A DNA stretch of 64,000 nt from contig PTFA01000496.1 in the NCBI GenBank assembly GCA_003342895.1, positions 62,001 through 126,000 of the forward strand. The letters run 5' to 3'. The position numbers and the translations under genes were made by a program. Origin of the DNA: Casuarius casuarius (taxonomy: Eukaryota > Chordata > Aves > Casuariiformes > Casuariidae). The first letter of the stretch is position 1. Every line of letters starts with the position of its first letter. The notes under the pieces are model-generated. The model was not told where the DNA came from. It was given only the letters and a program-made list of their open reading frames with translations, and searched no databases. This document shows positions 24,201 through 37,193 of the stretch, piece by piece.

Positions 24201-27089
24201 TGTATCAATTTCATATGACCCCTTTAGAATTCAAATCATACTGTGCAAAGTCTCAGTAAAATCTGGGGGATTTTGCTTACTATCCATGTTGGTAAAGTGT
24301 AGATAAGCCAAATACTAGCAAGGACTTTAATACTAGCCTTCATCTGCAGATACATGGCTTGCAGTACTTTTTATGAAGTCTTTTTCTTCACCCTTAGATG
24401 TTCACACAATTGATAAGAAAGCATGTTTGGCCAAGATTTTTTTAAGGGTAGATAGCTCAGTCTCTACTTAGGTGCTTAAAATAATTGGCGTGATACTCAT
24501 ACATGTCAAGTGCTGTGCAGTTCTTGGCATCCTCAGTCCCTATATATCCCCCTCTCTTCCTGAAAAAAAGTTACAGGCAAGTTACATAGGCATCTGGGTG
24601 AGCTTGACTTTTTGCTACCCGGATTTTCTCAGTACCCATGAAACTTGCCACTCTCATTTCACCTACCATGATTGCACATGTAAATACCACCACCACCACC
24701 AAAAAAACTCTACAGTGCATTCAAACCCTTCAGACAGGAACATTTATTCCTTCTAAATCTTTTGGGTTACTTGGGTGAGTACCCTTTGCAAAATTCAAGT
24801 GTTGAAAGCAGTGTACCAAGACCAAGATGTAAACAACTGGAGTCTACTTCTTTTACTGCAAGAACAGATAGAAAGCCTGTGTATTGTGTGCACAGGCACA
24901 AAACATGTAAATATGTTGGTGTAAAAGGATGGAGCTCAAAGGAACATGTCATTGGGTTTTGTGTGTCTTCACAGAAGTGCCATTTGCAGCAACAAAATAA
25001 CAGTTGATTACTTCAGTGCAGAAAGAAAGGTTTCCACCTTGAAATTGCAAAAGGCTAAAGATAGTTCTAACAAAATCTCAAACATATTGATACTTTATGA
25101 AATCTTTGATTAATGAGTCCATACAGGGATGATGGTGCATGCTTAATACCTCAGAGTTGTGTGAGAAAAAAAAGGGATGAAAGGTTCCTAATTATTACAC
25201 TGATTGTCCAACTAGGCATTTTCAGATGCTGAAGACAAATTTCTGTAACTCCTCTTCTTCTTCCTCTTCTTCCTTTTTCCCCCTTTTTATTATTAAAATT
25301 CCTGAAACCAGCATTTAAGAATTGAAATTCAGAATTCACTACGGAAATATTACTCTGCTGTATGTTGCTGTAGTAAAACTCAAGGGCCTTTTTTGGGCCA
25401 TTTCACAAAAGTTTTGATTACTTTACTGTGTAAAGGATATGATTTTAAGATTCACGAGACCTCTTCTTCCCCTCTCAGTGAACAGCTTTCAGCTCAGATC
25501 GAGGTAAGAGTACCAGACTGAAGAACCGATTTGAGCTGTTAAGAGAAAGCTTTTGTAGTCTAAGCAGCAAGCTGAACCCAAAACAGTCATTTTCCTGAAA
25601 AGATAGTGCAGTTTCTAACCAAAAAGTCACAATCATGTTAAGACTTTTCTGGGTGAAGTTTTGAGCCCTCTGAAACTGTAAGTAATACACCTCATGCTGC
25701 ACAAGGAAGGGACTTGCGAGTTCATGATGATCAGTCAGTCATATCTTCTTAATAAGAACACATCTGTATATGTCAATTTTCAGGTATGATAAACCTCGTT
25801 CTTATATATAGCACATTTCATCTTGAAGTCTCTGAAGCACTTGTGAAATCATACACTACTGCAGATAATGTTAAACATATTCATCTGTGAAATACAGTAT
25901 TGTTCATTAGCATACAGAAATGGAACCAGCAGTTTAGGACAGGAAGTGGTGAAGAATGCCTGGTCCACGAGAGATTAAGTAGGCGATTCAAGGCAATGGA
26001 ATACAATTATCTACTTTAAGATTTGGCAAGAGGGATAAAATTAGTACTCTTGTCCTTACAGAAAGAGCAACGAGACTAAGGTCCTTTTAGTATCTCTCAT
26101 ATGAAAGAGGTCTGAAATGGCCTCCTGAATCCTCCTAGAGCAGCAGGCATTGCTTCATTGCAGAGGGAGAAATCAGTCAGGAGTACTACAGAAACAATTT
26201 CTTTCCACTATTAGCAATATCTTAAAGAAACAAGATAATATTTTATAAATGATGAATTGTAGTGAAAAGTTGAATTCTCCGGCCAAGTGCAAGTGGTTTC
26301 AGTAATCAATGATCCATGAGAATTTGAGGTGTTTACCATACCATTGTTCCTCGTATTGGCACAAATGCATCTCCTTCCTCTTCATGTACCTTTTATTTTT
26401 TGCCTGTAGCATGAGGTCTGTCTTTATTTTGCAAACTTTCTGGAACACGCCCATGCAAAAATGCATGCTTTGTTGTGTTATAAATTATACATTTCAGTGC
26501 ATATTCTGACTTGTACTTTAACAGAATAAAATTCACTACCTTTGTTTGTGTATTATTTAATCTGTGGAATAAGGCCCCAACTCCAAGTTGGAGATCACTT
26601 CACTGACACTTAGAATGTTAATCTAACAAAGGACTCCTTCTTCATTGTTTTTGTGTTCTGAGAAGCAGAAGTCCTTGGATAATACTGCTTGAAAACAAAT
26701 GTTTTAGATCAATAAGATCTAAACAGGGTATCTTCTAAAAATGTTTGTCTGCTCTTCAACCAGTGTGCTTAGTCCTTCAGAAGGACCTTTTTTATTTCTT
26801 CTTTTCTCTTCCATCTTGGCCTTTCCAAAACTACTATTCTCAGAGTAGTCACATTACATGAAGTGGATTATTGCCCTCATTCCATCTATTAGTTTTATGA
26901 TCCACCCAATAGTCTTTAGATACAGACGTCTTTCAGTCATTCTGACTCGGGCCAAATTGGAATCCACCACCTTAAAATCTTAAGCACGTCTCTTCTTTAG
27001 CTAAAAGTACTTGCTTCTCCACACTGTAGGCATAGGGTTTTCTGTTAAGTAAAGAGAAACAAAGACAAATATTAAATATATTAGACATA

Positions 27090-27390
27090 TGGTATGATGC
27101 AGTGGTTAAAGAGCAAGATAGAGTTTTAGGAAACATACATTTTGTTCTTTACCATGGTCTGGATTTGTGTAATCTTTGACAAGTCAGTTAACCTGTTCCA
27201 GCCATGGTCATATTCTGTAAAACTGAGGGTGGAAAGCTTGAAGTGATACAGGCCTGCCTCCAAAAGGTATTACAAAATTGTAATCAATGCTTAATTATTT
27301 TGAGAGGCTTGGGTAGAAGGAGTTACAGCTATTAACATTGATATTATTAGCAGCATTCTTTCTATTGGTAATAGCAGTAGTATTTTATTA
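27090..27390 (-). mobile_element. MIR-like SINE, near full length, reverse orientation
   Basis: On the + strand the order is: a gagcaagatagagttttagg block, ctggatttgtgtaatctttg, acaagtcagttaacctgttc, attctgtaaaactgaggg, a ggtattacaaaattg block and a terminal agctattaacattgatatta. This follows the whole reverse complement of a MIR-type tRNA-SINE, from its tRNA-like head to its TTA-rich end. It is the best preserved ancient SINE in the window. Confidence 0.65.
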
Positions 27391-27429
27391 AGTATCAATA
27401 TTTTACTCTTTCCAAATAGTTGCCCCCCA

Positions 27430-27491
27430 TGTGTGTATGTGTATATATATATACACACACATATATATACACTTATATGTATATATATATA
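27430..27491. repeat. Compound TG/TA/CA microsatellite
   Basis: Alternating purine-pyrimidine sequence runs from gtgtgtatgtg through tatata and acacacac to tatatata. It is largely self-complementary, so it can extrude a cruciform. Confidence 0.92.
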
Positions 27492-28868
27492 ATCTCAGCA
27501 CACATCCAGCAAAACCTGCAGTTACAAAATCAATTTTCTAGGTTTTTCTATCCAATCACTTTGATGACAGATCTGTTACAGTAGTAGCAAAATAACCATG
27601 CAACAAACAATATCATGCAAAAAGGGGGGAAAAAACTGTAGGCAAGTATTTGAACTATTTAGGCTTCAATCAAATCCCATTCATTAGACCTTGTAAATAA
27701 ATCAGTCCCACATCATAAAGCCTGTGCAGTTGAAGTGCTTTGGAAGAAGAGCTTTTGGAAGAAAAATCCCACCCTTCACATTCTTCAGTATAAATGTCTT
27801 GTGGAGAGACATAGGACTGCAGTCCCCAGGCTTGCCAATCCCTTATCTTTTGTGAATGTTAAATTAATATTTAAAGCTATTTATTCAAAGTTGACTTAAC
27901 CACTAGAATAGGAAAGATCAGACAAATCAGTTGCAAGAAATGAAGTATGAGGAAACCAGAACTCTTTGACAAAGTATTCCTTGGAGTAAATGTGTTGAAT
28001 GAAGCCAGCGAGTAAATGATAAGGGCCTTTGCGCTCTGGATGTAAGAAAGCAATTTATCAAGAGTACATGAACTCTCCAGTGACCATAAGCCAAGAAGAA
28101 ACCAAAGCAGAGGAGGAAAAGTCCCTATAAGATTATTTTAAGTGCTCAGAAAGTTCTGTTTAAAAAAAGCAGGCAGAAGCTTAGGTGCTGCAACATACCC
28201 CATAAAATGGAAAGGAAATTAAATGTAAACATTGATACTCAGTAAAGTGTGTTGTGCCATATGTAATTCCATCATATTTAACTTCACAAGGGGATAAGAA
28301 TTACCAGCATCCTGTAAACCTTCCCTCCCTTCATCTCCTTAAGTTATTCATGTCACAGTGAATAACATAAAATTCACACAAAAGGGTAAACTAAACCAAA
28401 GTGTATTACTTACTAAGCAGTTCAAGTAGCAGCATCATTAGCTGTATGGTAACTCATAGAACTAGTTTTTAGAATGTTTCAAAAGTTGGGGGGTGGGATG
28501 TATCTGTTCGTGTCTTTTTTCTTCCCCTAGAGGTTAAGTCTCAAACTTTTAAAAGTTCCAGTTAATTTTGCACAGCTGTAATCATGGTCATTAGTTCATT
28601 CACAAATTTTCCAGGATTTCTTTTGAAGTTATGGGTGTCATAGTCTTTCATACTAAAATGAGCACCCTTATGCTGTAGAAGTCAAAGTTAATCATGACTT
28701 TTGGAAACTAGGCCTGTTTTGGAGTGCACCTGCGATAAACAATCAACTAGGTGATATTTCTACGGAAAACATAGTGTGTCCCCCAAACTGGATGCACTTA
28801 GATAATTCTTTGCTTTTTTCTTGCCTTTCCTTTAGCTCTTCTCTTACTGTTAGCCCTTTCTCTTTCAG

Positions 28869-29129
28869 CCTTGGACAAGCTTAGTACTCAGCACCTCTAC
28901 CACCCAACCCAAGTGGANNNNNNNNNNNNNNNNNNNNNNNNNNNNNNNNNNNNNNNNNNNNNNNNNNNNNNNNNNNNNNNNNNNNNNNNNNNNNNNNNNN
29001 NNNNNNNNNNNNNNNNNNNNNNNNNNNNNNNNNNNNNNNNNNNNNNNNNNNNNNNNNNNNNNNNNNNNNNNNNNNNNNNNNNNNNNNNNNNNNNNNNNNN
29101 NNNNNNNNNNNNGGGGCTACATCCTTCAG
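28869..29129 (+). CDS. BNC2: BNC2 internal coding exon, interrupted by an assembly gap
   Basis: The acceptor is a long pyrimidine tract ending in ctctttcag at 28868. The exon opens with cc, which completes the Ala codon split by the phase-1 intron, followed by L-D-K-L-S-T-Q-H-L-Y-H-P-T-Q-V and the first two bases of a Glu or Asp codon at 28916-28917. After the N run, gg-ggc-tac-atc-ctt-cag gives the end of an Arg or Gly codon plus G-Y-I-L-Q, then a gtagga donor at 29130. Both ends match the conserved basonuclin segment that follows the Cys-rich motif. The last codon is complete at the donor, so the following intron is phase 0. The two readable ends are not in the same frame across 195 N, so the true gap length must differ. 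The middle of the exon cannot be read. Confidence 0.95.
28918..29112. other. Assembly gap of 195 N inside a BNC2 exon
   Basis: An unbroken N run replaces the middle of the coding exon. The codon phase before it (start at 28916) and after it (Arg codon starting at 29112) differ, so the real missing length cannot be 195. From remembered mammalian BNC1 and BNC2 proteins about 170 bases are expected, 25 fewer than the N count, which would restore the frame. The N number is therefore an estimate. Confidence 0.97.
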
Positions 29130-30429
29130 GTAGGAAGTACAGCAAAGCGTGTTGCCAAACCCAGTTAACTGACATTTTTTTTTTCCTGCACGATTAGTTA
29201 CTGTGCACCCACAGAGGTAGAAGGCTGTGAGGTGAATTTAGTGTGTTGCATGGAAGGCCAACGATGGTGTCGGCAGAATAAAATACGCCATTTTTACCTA
29301 AGCTAAAAAAATGCAGGTTCCTCAGTACTATAGTATTCCTTTGTACTTGCTTACACTTATTGTAGGAAATACCTCCAGTACTGCAAATAGTGAGGTTAGC
29401 TAGCTGCAAGCCTGACTTAGTCATGAAGGCAACTGGCCTATTTTCCATGGCTACTCTCGGACTTCATAAACTAAGATCTGAGTGAGCAGCTCCTTCAGCT
29501 TTTCTTTCCTTCTTTAACTAGATACCTAATATGGGATAGATATAATGGGGGCTGTGGTAGTGGTTGTGTTAGGAAGCATCCTTATAATGTCAAATATCAA
29601 CAGGAAAAATCCTGTTTGTAAGGTTATTTTAAAAAGGTAGCTTTAAATAAAGTTTTACATGTGACTTGGTTAAAATTAAGTAAGCTAACACAACCTAACA
29701 TAATTAAATAGAAAAAAAAGATAGGCTTGCTTTAATCATGAATATTACCATGCATATTTATAGCTGCTTATCTGAAAAATTACATCATCTGTTAGGGTCC
29801 AAAGTTATTTATTCCATCTCATGTTCACCAGGCTACTTCTGGTTGAGAATCTAATACTACATGATTCTGAGTGCTGTAAATTGCTGAGTGCTGAGTAGCT
29901 GAGTGCTACTTACTTTGTGGGAGCTCAGCACCTTCCAGAAGTCATCCAGTTATTCAAGTGGATGTACCAGAAAGCGGAATTTTCAAATTTAAGACAAAGT
30001 TTTTCAGATTTATTTCATTACTGTCTGAGACAAAGATAACTTACTTGGCATTACACAGAAAATACAGGAGTCTTTATTCCTGCTCTGGAGAATTCTGAAT
30101 GTATTCTTGAATTACTCTTCAATTTTCTGTCCTTAATGTGAAAGCAGTAAATTAGCCTTACATAGTTATATGTACCTTTATATTCCATGTTCTTAAATAT
30201 TTTCTAATATGCTGGATATATAGATTTTCACAGAAGAGTTCTGAATTGTCAAATAGTCCTAGAGGAAGAGTAATAGACAAGCTATTACTCTTATAATGAG
30301 ACCCTGTTATTCTTATAAAGATGTGTACAAATGGAATTCTTAGATTATTTTAGGATTCTGTCAGGTATCTATTTTGTAAAAGCTAAGTGATACACGTGTT
30401 CACATATAAAAGAATTAATCTCTTCCACT

Positions 30430-30590
30430 ACCAATCTACAACTTGTAGATATAGGTAGATATTTATTCATGGTACCTATACATTTATACATGTAGATATC
30501 CATAAATGGATCTATGATATATAGGTATGGATGTGTATCTACAGATGATAGATACGATATATGCTAGACATTTACAGAGATATGTATTTT
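30430..30590. repeat. Degenerate GATA/TAGATA-rich low-complexity region
   Basis: Several GATA or TATC words occur within about 160 bp (for example gtagatatagg, gtagatatcc, gatgatagatacgata). It is too irregular for a clean tandem repeat. Confidence 0.6.
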
Positions 30591-33500
30591 TAACGGCACC
30601 ATGTGCATATTGCACCGTATTTTAGATTCCTGGATTCTAAATGCCACTGATTGACAGGGCTGGAAAAATAGGATTTGCAAAAGAATCCCTGTAAAAATGC
30701 GTCCTTTCCAAGATATAATGCTAGAAAAATTGCCATTTGTTAAATGTCATGAATAATTAGGGGTAATATTACATGCTTAGAATGTAATTCAGTATCCCTT
30801 ACGGACAAACAGACTGACTGAAATCAGTGGTTTCCTTGTTATAGAGATTGTCGAATCAGGCCCATATTGATTTTGTTTTAATTATCTTATGGAATGATCT
30901 TAAGATATGCAAGAATGGCTTGTAATATAATTACATAGAGGTTTATAGAGAGTCAGATTGTGACCTGTGCATCTGAATGGTGTAAAGCACTATAATAAAC
31001 CATTAGGCTAGAGTTCAGTTTATCTGGCTAAAACTCAATCACAGTGTAGCCCTCAAGGCATGAATTTTACCATTATTGCATTCAACAACAATATATTGAA
31101 TATTATGTCAGTTAAAGGAGAATAATTATCAAGGAAAGTTAAGGGCAGCTGTTAAAGTCTTACTGCATATTGACTTGGTTAGAGCTTGGCTGTGGATTGT
31201 GTTACTGGGCAAATGAAGACATACTACAGCTAACGTAGTCAAGCCTGTCTGTTAGTTTAGCTCTATAATTTTGTTTGCATTAAAGCTAGGAAACTTGGTA
31301 TGTGGAAAAATTGGAAACTGCTCAATAAAGCATATATTATGAAAAATCTGAAGAAAACTGATCAAACCTCTGATACTACAAACCTTTTTTTAAAAAATAA
31401 CTATTGCAACTATCTGATAAAAAGGAGAAAAGGAGCGTGCAGTGAAATTTTGAAGGGAATAGCTAGTATTATAACCACTAGTACAGTAAGGGTGCACACT
31501 AGTGAAAACTGCGGTTACTGTAACCTTCAAGCACAAGCTCTGCCATGGAACTGATGATTGCAGAACTTGCCCACCTCACAGAATTGTTTGGGATTTTCAG
31601 ATTCAGCTTCTCTACACAAAAAGGTTCTGAGGAAATGGTGTCAGCCTCCTGTGAGAGAACCAAATGCGTGAAGTGGTAAAAGAAGTTATCCAAAATACCA
31701 CAGAACTATAGGGCTGTTGCTAGGCTGTCATGCAGTAAATTCAGGAACATGTCGCCCTCAAGTCTGGAAATATAGTTACTTTTCCTTATCTGTGCAAACC
31801 TGTGTTTAGTGCTAAGTACCATGCATTCATACATGCTCACTGTTTATCAAATATGCTATAATGCTGTAGTTAGGTATATGCCAGCAAACTACCTTGTTTA
31901 TCTCTAACATAATGAAATTAATGTACTAAACTGATAACTTGAAGAAGTGCTGGGTTTCACTGTTTGGTGGGAAAAGAAAGGAAAGTTGGTGGCTTTGGGA
32001 ACTTGTGCTCAGAAATACTCATCATGGACTCTCGCTACATTCTAAGTCGCTTCTTCAATTACTACGAGAAGAATCAGAACAATGAATGGGAATGGTCATC
32101 GCAGATTTCCAGAATACTTAATCCTGTTTAGAGTTCCGGTGTTCAACAATTATCCATAGCACCAAAGATTTATAAAATTGCTACAAAATTTAGAATTTCA
32201 TACCACGGGAAGCTCTGACATGTTAGTCTGTGCTGAATTTGCCCTGAATCATGTTGGAAGTTTTAAAATATTTTACCATTTTTCTTGAAGAGAAATTTTT
32301 TAGAGGTAAAAAACATGAAATCTTTAGGGTAGATGTATCCATTCAGAATCTGTTATTGCAATATTACTAGGTATTATGTTTTGTTTCTGTTTAAAAGCCA
32401 TAATAATACCTTTCTTTCCACAAAAAAAGAAGATACTTTTGTCAATAAATTTTGAAAAGAACCTCTCAGTTTGCTCCCCTCTAGAATAATTTAAGGAGAA
32501 ATGAGAGACAGCCAGCACCTCTTTAGTTGGGTACTAGTGCTGCAAGACAGGCGGGATTATTTGTAATACCCTAGTTTTGACCAATAGTGTTTCTAAAAAG
32601 CAAACTGAAAAGCGATTTGGGCAGAGAAAAGCAAAGTACTATGGCACCTTTCAGTGGGTGCATTAATGGAGAATGGGAAGCGAAGGAACCCAGAAGCCCG
32701 CGGAGTGGCTGAGGACAGACGTAATGTGATATACTGACTTTCACGTTTGGGCAGTCAGAACCTGGCCAGTAACAGCCAGAAGATATTAAGTTCTGGCAAG
32801 CTTTCTCTGGCCTGCGTGCGATAAATCAAGTTTCTGGTGAATAGATACCTATCTCTGAAGTGTCAGCGAGTGACCATTTGGTCAGCAGTCTCATCAGAGA
32901 GCTCACAGGCTGAATGTTTTAGAGGAGGAGATGTTCCCTCATTTGTGAGAGTGATCCCAAAGAAACTTTCTGCAGAGGGAAATTTTCCAGACTCTCTCTG
33001 TTCTGTGGCCGTGTAGAGCGCTTCAGTTTCTAAGCTTGTTTATCTGGTACCTATCTCAAGGACCCAATTTGGTATATTTAGTGCAGAACTGTTAATGGAA
33101 CTGTAGGTTTTTCTCTTTGGGAGGACCCAGCACACAACTGTCTCTATGTGACAGGGAGTTATTCTGTCAACATCAATAGGTGGCTTGGGTCAGATTCTGC
33201 ACCTGCTCCTCAGAAAGAAACGTGCTTTGTGTGATTTGTAACTCTACCGATTTTGATGAGGTTACTTCTGCCTCGGAGAGCGGCTCAATGTGAGTAAGTC
33301 CCAGTCCTGGTTCGGTTCCAGCTGAGCTGAGCGACAGGGTAACTTTGCCAGCTGCTCTCCTCTGCTCCCCACTGCAGAATACTTTACCCCTCTTTGCCAG
33401 TGTAACTATGAGTTTAATCACTCCCTAGCCAGGTGCTCTCTAAACAAGCCAGGTTAGGAAAATCCTCCTGCTAAATGTGTGCAAGTTAACTCTGATTATT

Positions 33501-33639
33501 CTGAGAAGAAAGGGCTAGAGAGCAATTATGCCACTAGTGGCGAGCAGCTGGGGCGTTCAGCTTTCACACTGGTCCAGCTGCACAAAACAGAGCATGTGAT
33601 CACAACTGAGAAGCCATAAACTGACTCTTTGCAAATAAT

Positions 33640-33835
33640 GATTCAATGTTTTATTTTAAGTAACAACTCAACACTTTTCCAAGTGTTTCATGATCAAATA
33701 GTTGTATTCCTGTGGTGTAAAAGAGGAAAATAAATATTATCTTAATGGTGCAAAGAGGGAGGCAGAGGTACAGAACATTTAAGTGACCAGTTTGTGTCAG
33801 AATCAGGAAAAGGGGCTAGCCCTCGGATTCCCATT
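33640..33835 (+). mobile_element. MIR-like ancient SINE remnant
   Basis: Blocks in order are cacttttccaagtgtttcat, then attatcttaatggtgcaaag, aggcagaggtacagaacatt, taagtgaccagtttgtgtca and gaatcaggaaaagg. They parallel the MIR order of attatccccattttacaga, aggcacagagaggttaagtg and cagagccaggattcg. Confidence 0.6.
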
Positions 33836-35589
33836 CTCACTGTCAATCCTGTGAAAAAAGTGGATTCTAGTCAGTAGCTTACAGGCAAAATCTTGGCTGT
33901 CAGGCTCTCTGGTGCTGCTCACAGCTGTGAGAAATTTAAAAAAAAAAAAAAGAAGGAAAGAAAAAAAACACCCAGCTGGAAAAGTAGGGTATGATATTGG
34001 CCACAAAAGGTGACTTGCTTACAATAGTCCCTGCGCTGGACAGTGCATGGGGGACCACTAATCCTACATGAAGGTCTTCTCAGTGGCAATGTCAATGCTG
34101 ACAACTGAGGAAATTCCAAGCGATTACATACTGTTCTCTACTTTGAAAAGGCTGGAAATTGGATGACAGTGCTTTACTTGTCTCTGTGTCATTGTCAAAT
34201 CTGCTCATTTTAAAACTAAGAAAAAATTTGCAGTTAATGACTTTTTCTGCCACTGCTGACTTGGGCTTGTGTATTTCCTTGCACACAGATCATCAGATCA
34301 ATTCCTACTTCCAGAGTTTAGTTAACTCTTCAGGTGGTAACAAAACGCTCAGGATGGATTCTGGTTCATTCTCCCATTGCTCTGTTGGTTCTGCAGGGCT
34401 AAAACAACTATCAAGCCAGGAGAACTGTTTCAGTTGCTGAAGTCAGCTAACAAGAGTAAGGAATACTTCAGGGGAAAAATTCAGGCATTTTTCAAAAGGC
34501 AACATCCCATCAACTAAAACAAGCTCATGCAAACTGTAAAATATGTAGTAGAGCTTAAATTATCCAGTTCTGAGATTTGTAAAGAAAACTGGATTCACAA
34601 CCAAATTTAATACTCCCATATATTAGTGTTACATTTGAATGACAATTTCTCAAATTTTTATAAAACATAATTACTGTTGTTGGAATGGGTTATTTTATTT
34701 ACTCTCCTAGTTTATCAAAACTAGATGGGAAATTGATAGTTCATGCAACTTAGTCTTACATTCAGATTAGGTCAAGAGATTTAGGGAGAGACCAAAGAAA
34801 TGAATTCAAGCTTTTTTAATAATACTGTTCTTCATTTCTTTTCTGTTCTTTCCCTGAGTAATCCCTTAGCACCTCATCCCTTCTCAACATGGGTGCAGAT
34901 GGAAATTATTATACTGTTCTTAAAATTAAAAATTGCCCACCAGTGGCTTGTCCATGGAGAATTTCAGAAAGTCATGGGTGCTGTTGCTATCTGTCTTCTC
35001 TTAGAGACCTCGATGAAGCTTTTCTGTATGTACCCATTCACGTCCTCTTAAGATGTTTGAACTTTTGCTACTGAGTCCAAGTGCAAGGGCTTGGGTTTAA
35101 TTAAATACCTTGTCAAACAGCCTCCATTGCTTAAACATAGGCAACATTAGAAGGAAAACAAACAAACAGCAGGTCTGAGGGTATCAGCTTGTTCAAGGCA
35201 GACAGCTAGGGGTGTCCGCTTGTGGTAGTAATGATATCATTCTTTAAATGCAATGTTATCTACTATCTGTAATCACAGGTCATGTGAAGTTTCTGTCAGG
35301 TTGTTTTCCCAAGACAAGCACTCTGTCATAACCAGAATCCCTGCCAGTGGTAGTACGTTATGTTATTTGTGATAATGAAAATTACGAAGTTAAGAGAAAT
35401 TGGCAATCAAATTATGATATGATGAAAAATTAAAAAAAAATTTACGCTTACCACCCAGAGAAAGTTCTGATGAAAATTACACAACATTAATACAACTAAA
35501 ATGGCTTTTGTACGTGAAGGTTCTGTGTTCAATTAATTGACATCTCTTCACATTCCTCATTTGTCTCTTTGTCAATCTATGTTAATTAA

Positions 35590-35795
35590 TACTTTGCACT
35601 TATTTAGCTGTGACCACTAGAGGATTTCCAAGCATTTTAAGGAGCAGTCACTTACTTGGTCTTTCCATGTCTCTATGATCATTACCCTGTTTTATGGATA
35701 GTAAAAGTGATGCAGAGAAAGGTTAAGATGTTTATCTGGTAAAGCCTATACCAAAGCACAAAGCAGAACCAAAGTCTTTCACATGCTAGCTCATG
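35590..35795 (+). mobile_element. MIR-like ancient SINE remnant
   Basis: tactttgcacttatttagct and ttccaagcattttaagg are followed by gatcattaccctgttttatg, gatagtaaaagtgatgcaga and gaaaggttaag. This matches the MIR order of a cactta head, attatccccattttacagat and gaggcacagagaggttaag. Confidence 0.62.
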
Positions 35796-36059
35796 TTTCC
35801 CATAATAACTGTCACCTATATTTAATTACTTGACAATGAAGGGAGTTACTCTTCTACAGCTTTCTTGGTTGGCTTTTTCCAGCTATGGTTTTTGTTCTTT
35901 CTTTGTCCCTTGAAATTATTGTCAAAACTCACATGCATTCCTTTGTTCCAGTGTTATTTTTCAGTGGTGGCCTCTGAGCCACCAAGACTCAAGGCTGGAT
36001 AACATTTATCCAGAATTCTACCCTCCCAGTACGAATGTGATTTAAATCTGGTTCTCTTT

Positions 36060-36245
36060 AGTACATGTGCTGCTTATTTCTTTCTGTCAGTCCCCCTCTC
36101 TTCCCTCCTTCCCCTTTTTCCACTCCAGCCTACTCTTTCTGTTGTCTTTGCCTCCCATTCACCCCCTTTTTTTTGCTTATCTTCCCTCCTTCAGCCTCAC
36201 TTCTGCTTCGCTGCCCCTCCCTCTCTGCTTTGCCTCTTTATCACA
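36060..36245 (+). repeat. Pyrimidine-rich region
   Basis: A long C/T-dominated stretch. It keeps one + frame open for 131 codons, but the product is low-complexity Leu/Ser/Pro/Phe and not credible as a gene. Confidence 0.7.
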
Positions 36246-37177
36246 AAGAGATGAAAAGGATCTGTTACATGATGTGTCCATCTCCTGAGTTTTCCATTCC
36301 TCCCACAGCACCACTGCATGCTAATATTTGTGGCTGTGATCATCTGGAAGAGTTTCTTCTCTCCCACGTGAGTCAGTTTAGCGTGACTCCCCTGCACTCT
36401 CTGAAACAGAGATCCTCTGCTGTGCCCCTTGCTCTTTTGTATTCGTTTCAGCTGTGCTAAGCCAGGAGTGCCTACCCTATCTCTACTCTAAACTGGAGGA
36501 AAAAAAGCGGAGATAAACTTTTAAGGGCTGAAGAGGGAGGTAGGAAGCAACAAGACTCTAACCACAGCCCAGCTGCTGAGCCACGGGGACGCGTTGCTGT
36601 GTAGGAGCAAAGCAGTGCCACTCTTACTACGGTGTGAAGTGCTTTCAGATTTTCTCTGTGTCTGCACTAACTTGCCTAACATCTCCCTGCTGCTTTTGAT
36701 ACCTTCCTCTCTAATAGTACCATACCAGCCATACTAGTGCTACATGACTTTTTATTTATCATGCCTGTTAGCACTTGAACTGGGAAAGAATAAAAATAAA
36801 GGCCAAAGAGTTTGAAGGCACTTCTGAATGCCACCAGGACAAGTTACATGACAACAGATGTCTTGGTAACATGCAAAGATCATTTGGATTTTCAGAATAT
36901 GTGCAGCTGGAGAGCCGTGCTATTGCTGCTCTGTGGCTTGCATCTTGCAAGGGTAATGAAGCGGAGGGCTGTATAACCCCTGGTGATCAACAGCAGTATA
37001 CATGATGCTAGTTCATAATGGCTACTGTGAAATAGTCAGCCTTTATAACCAGTCTTTCACATGACCCAGGAAGGCAGAGACGGCCTTTTTAATGGCAAAC
37101 ATTTTGGCTATGAAAGACAAAAAAAAAACCCAAACAAAGAGACACTTTTGTGAATCTGTTTCTCCTACCTGCAACAC

Positions 37178-37193
37178 GTACTGTTCACAGTAC
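37178..37193. repeat. Short perfect inverted repeat
   Basis: GTACTGT-tc-ACAGTAC has two 7-base arms that pair exactly. It may be a dimeric factor site or chance. Confidence 0.5.

Larger units (their letters stand above)
11268..28868 (+). other. BNC2: BNC2 intron between the two visible exons (17.6 kb, phase 1)
   Basis: The intron runs from a gtaag donor to a tctttcag acceptor. It contains a TG-rich tract with four TGCATG motifs just after the donor, tandem duplications at 12236-12293 and 14822-14868, and a CpG-dense block at 15740-15860. It also holds tetranucleotide repeats at 15921 and 21254, an old CR1 tail at 19875-20044, an unclassified GC- and purine-rich block at about 20380-21240, MIR-like remnants on the minus strand at 18215-18335 and 27090-27390, and a TA/CA repeat at 27430-27491. 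No additional exon could be supported. Confidence 0.88.

Noticed and set aside
28871..29197. Continuous frame across the N gap
   Set aside because: Its post-gap residues are in the wrong frame relative to the conserved G-Y-I-L-Q end; an artefact of the N count.
36065..36460. 131-codon open frame on +
   Set aside because: It is kept open by a pyrimidine-rich tract; low-complexity product.
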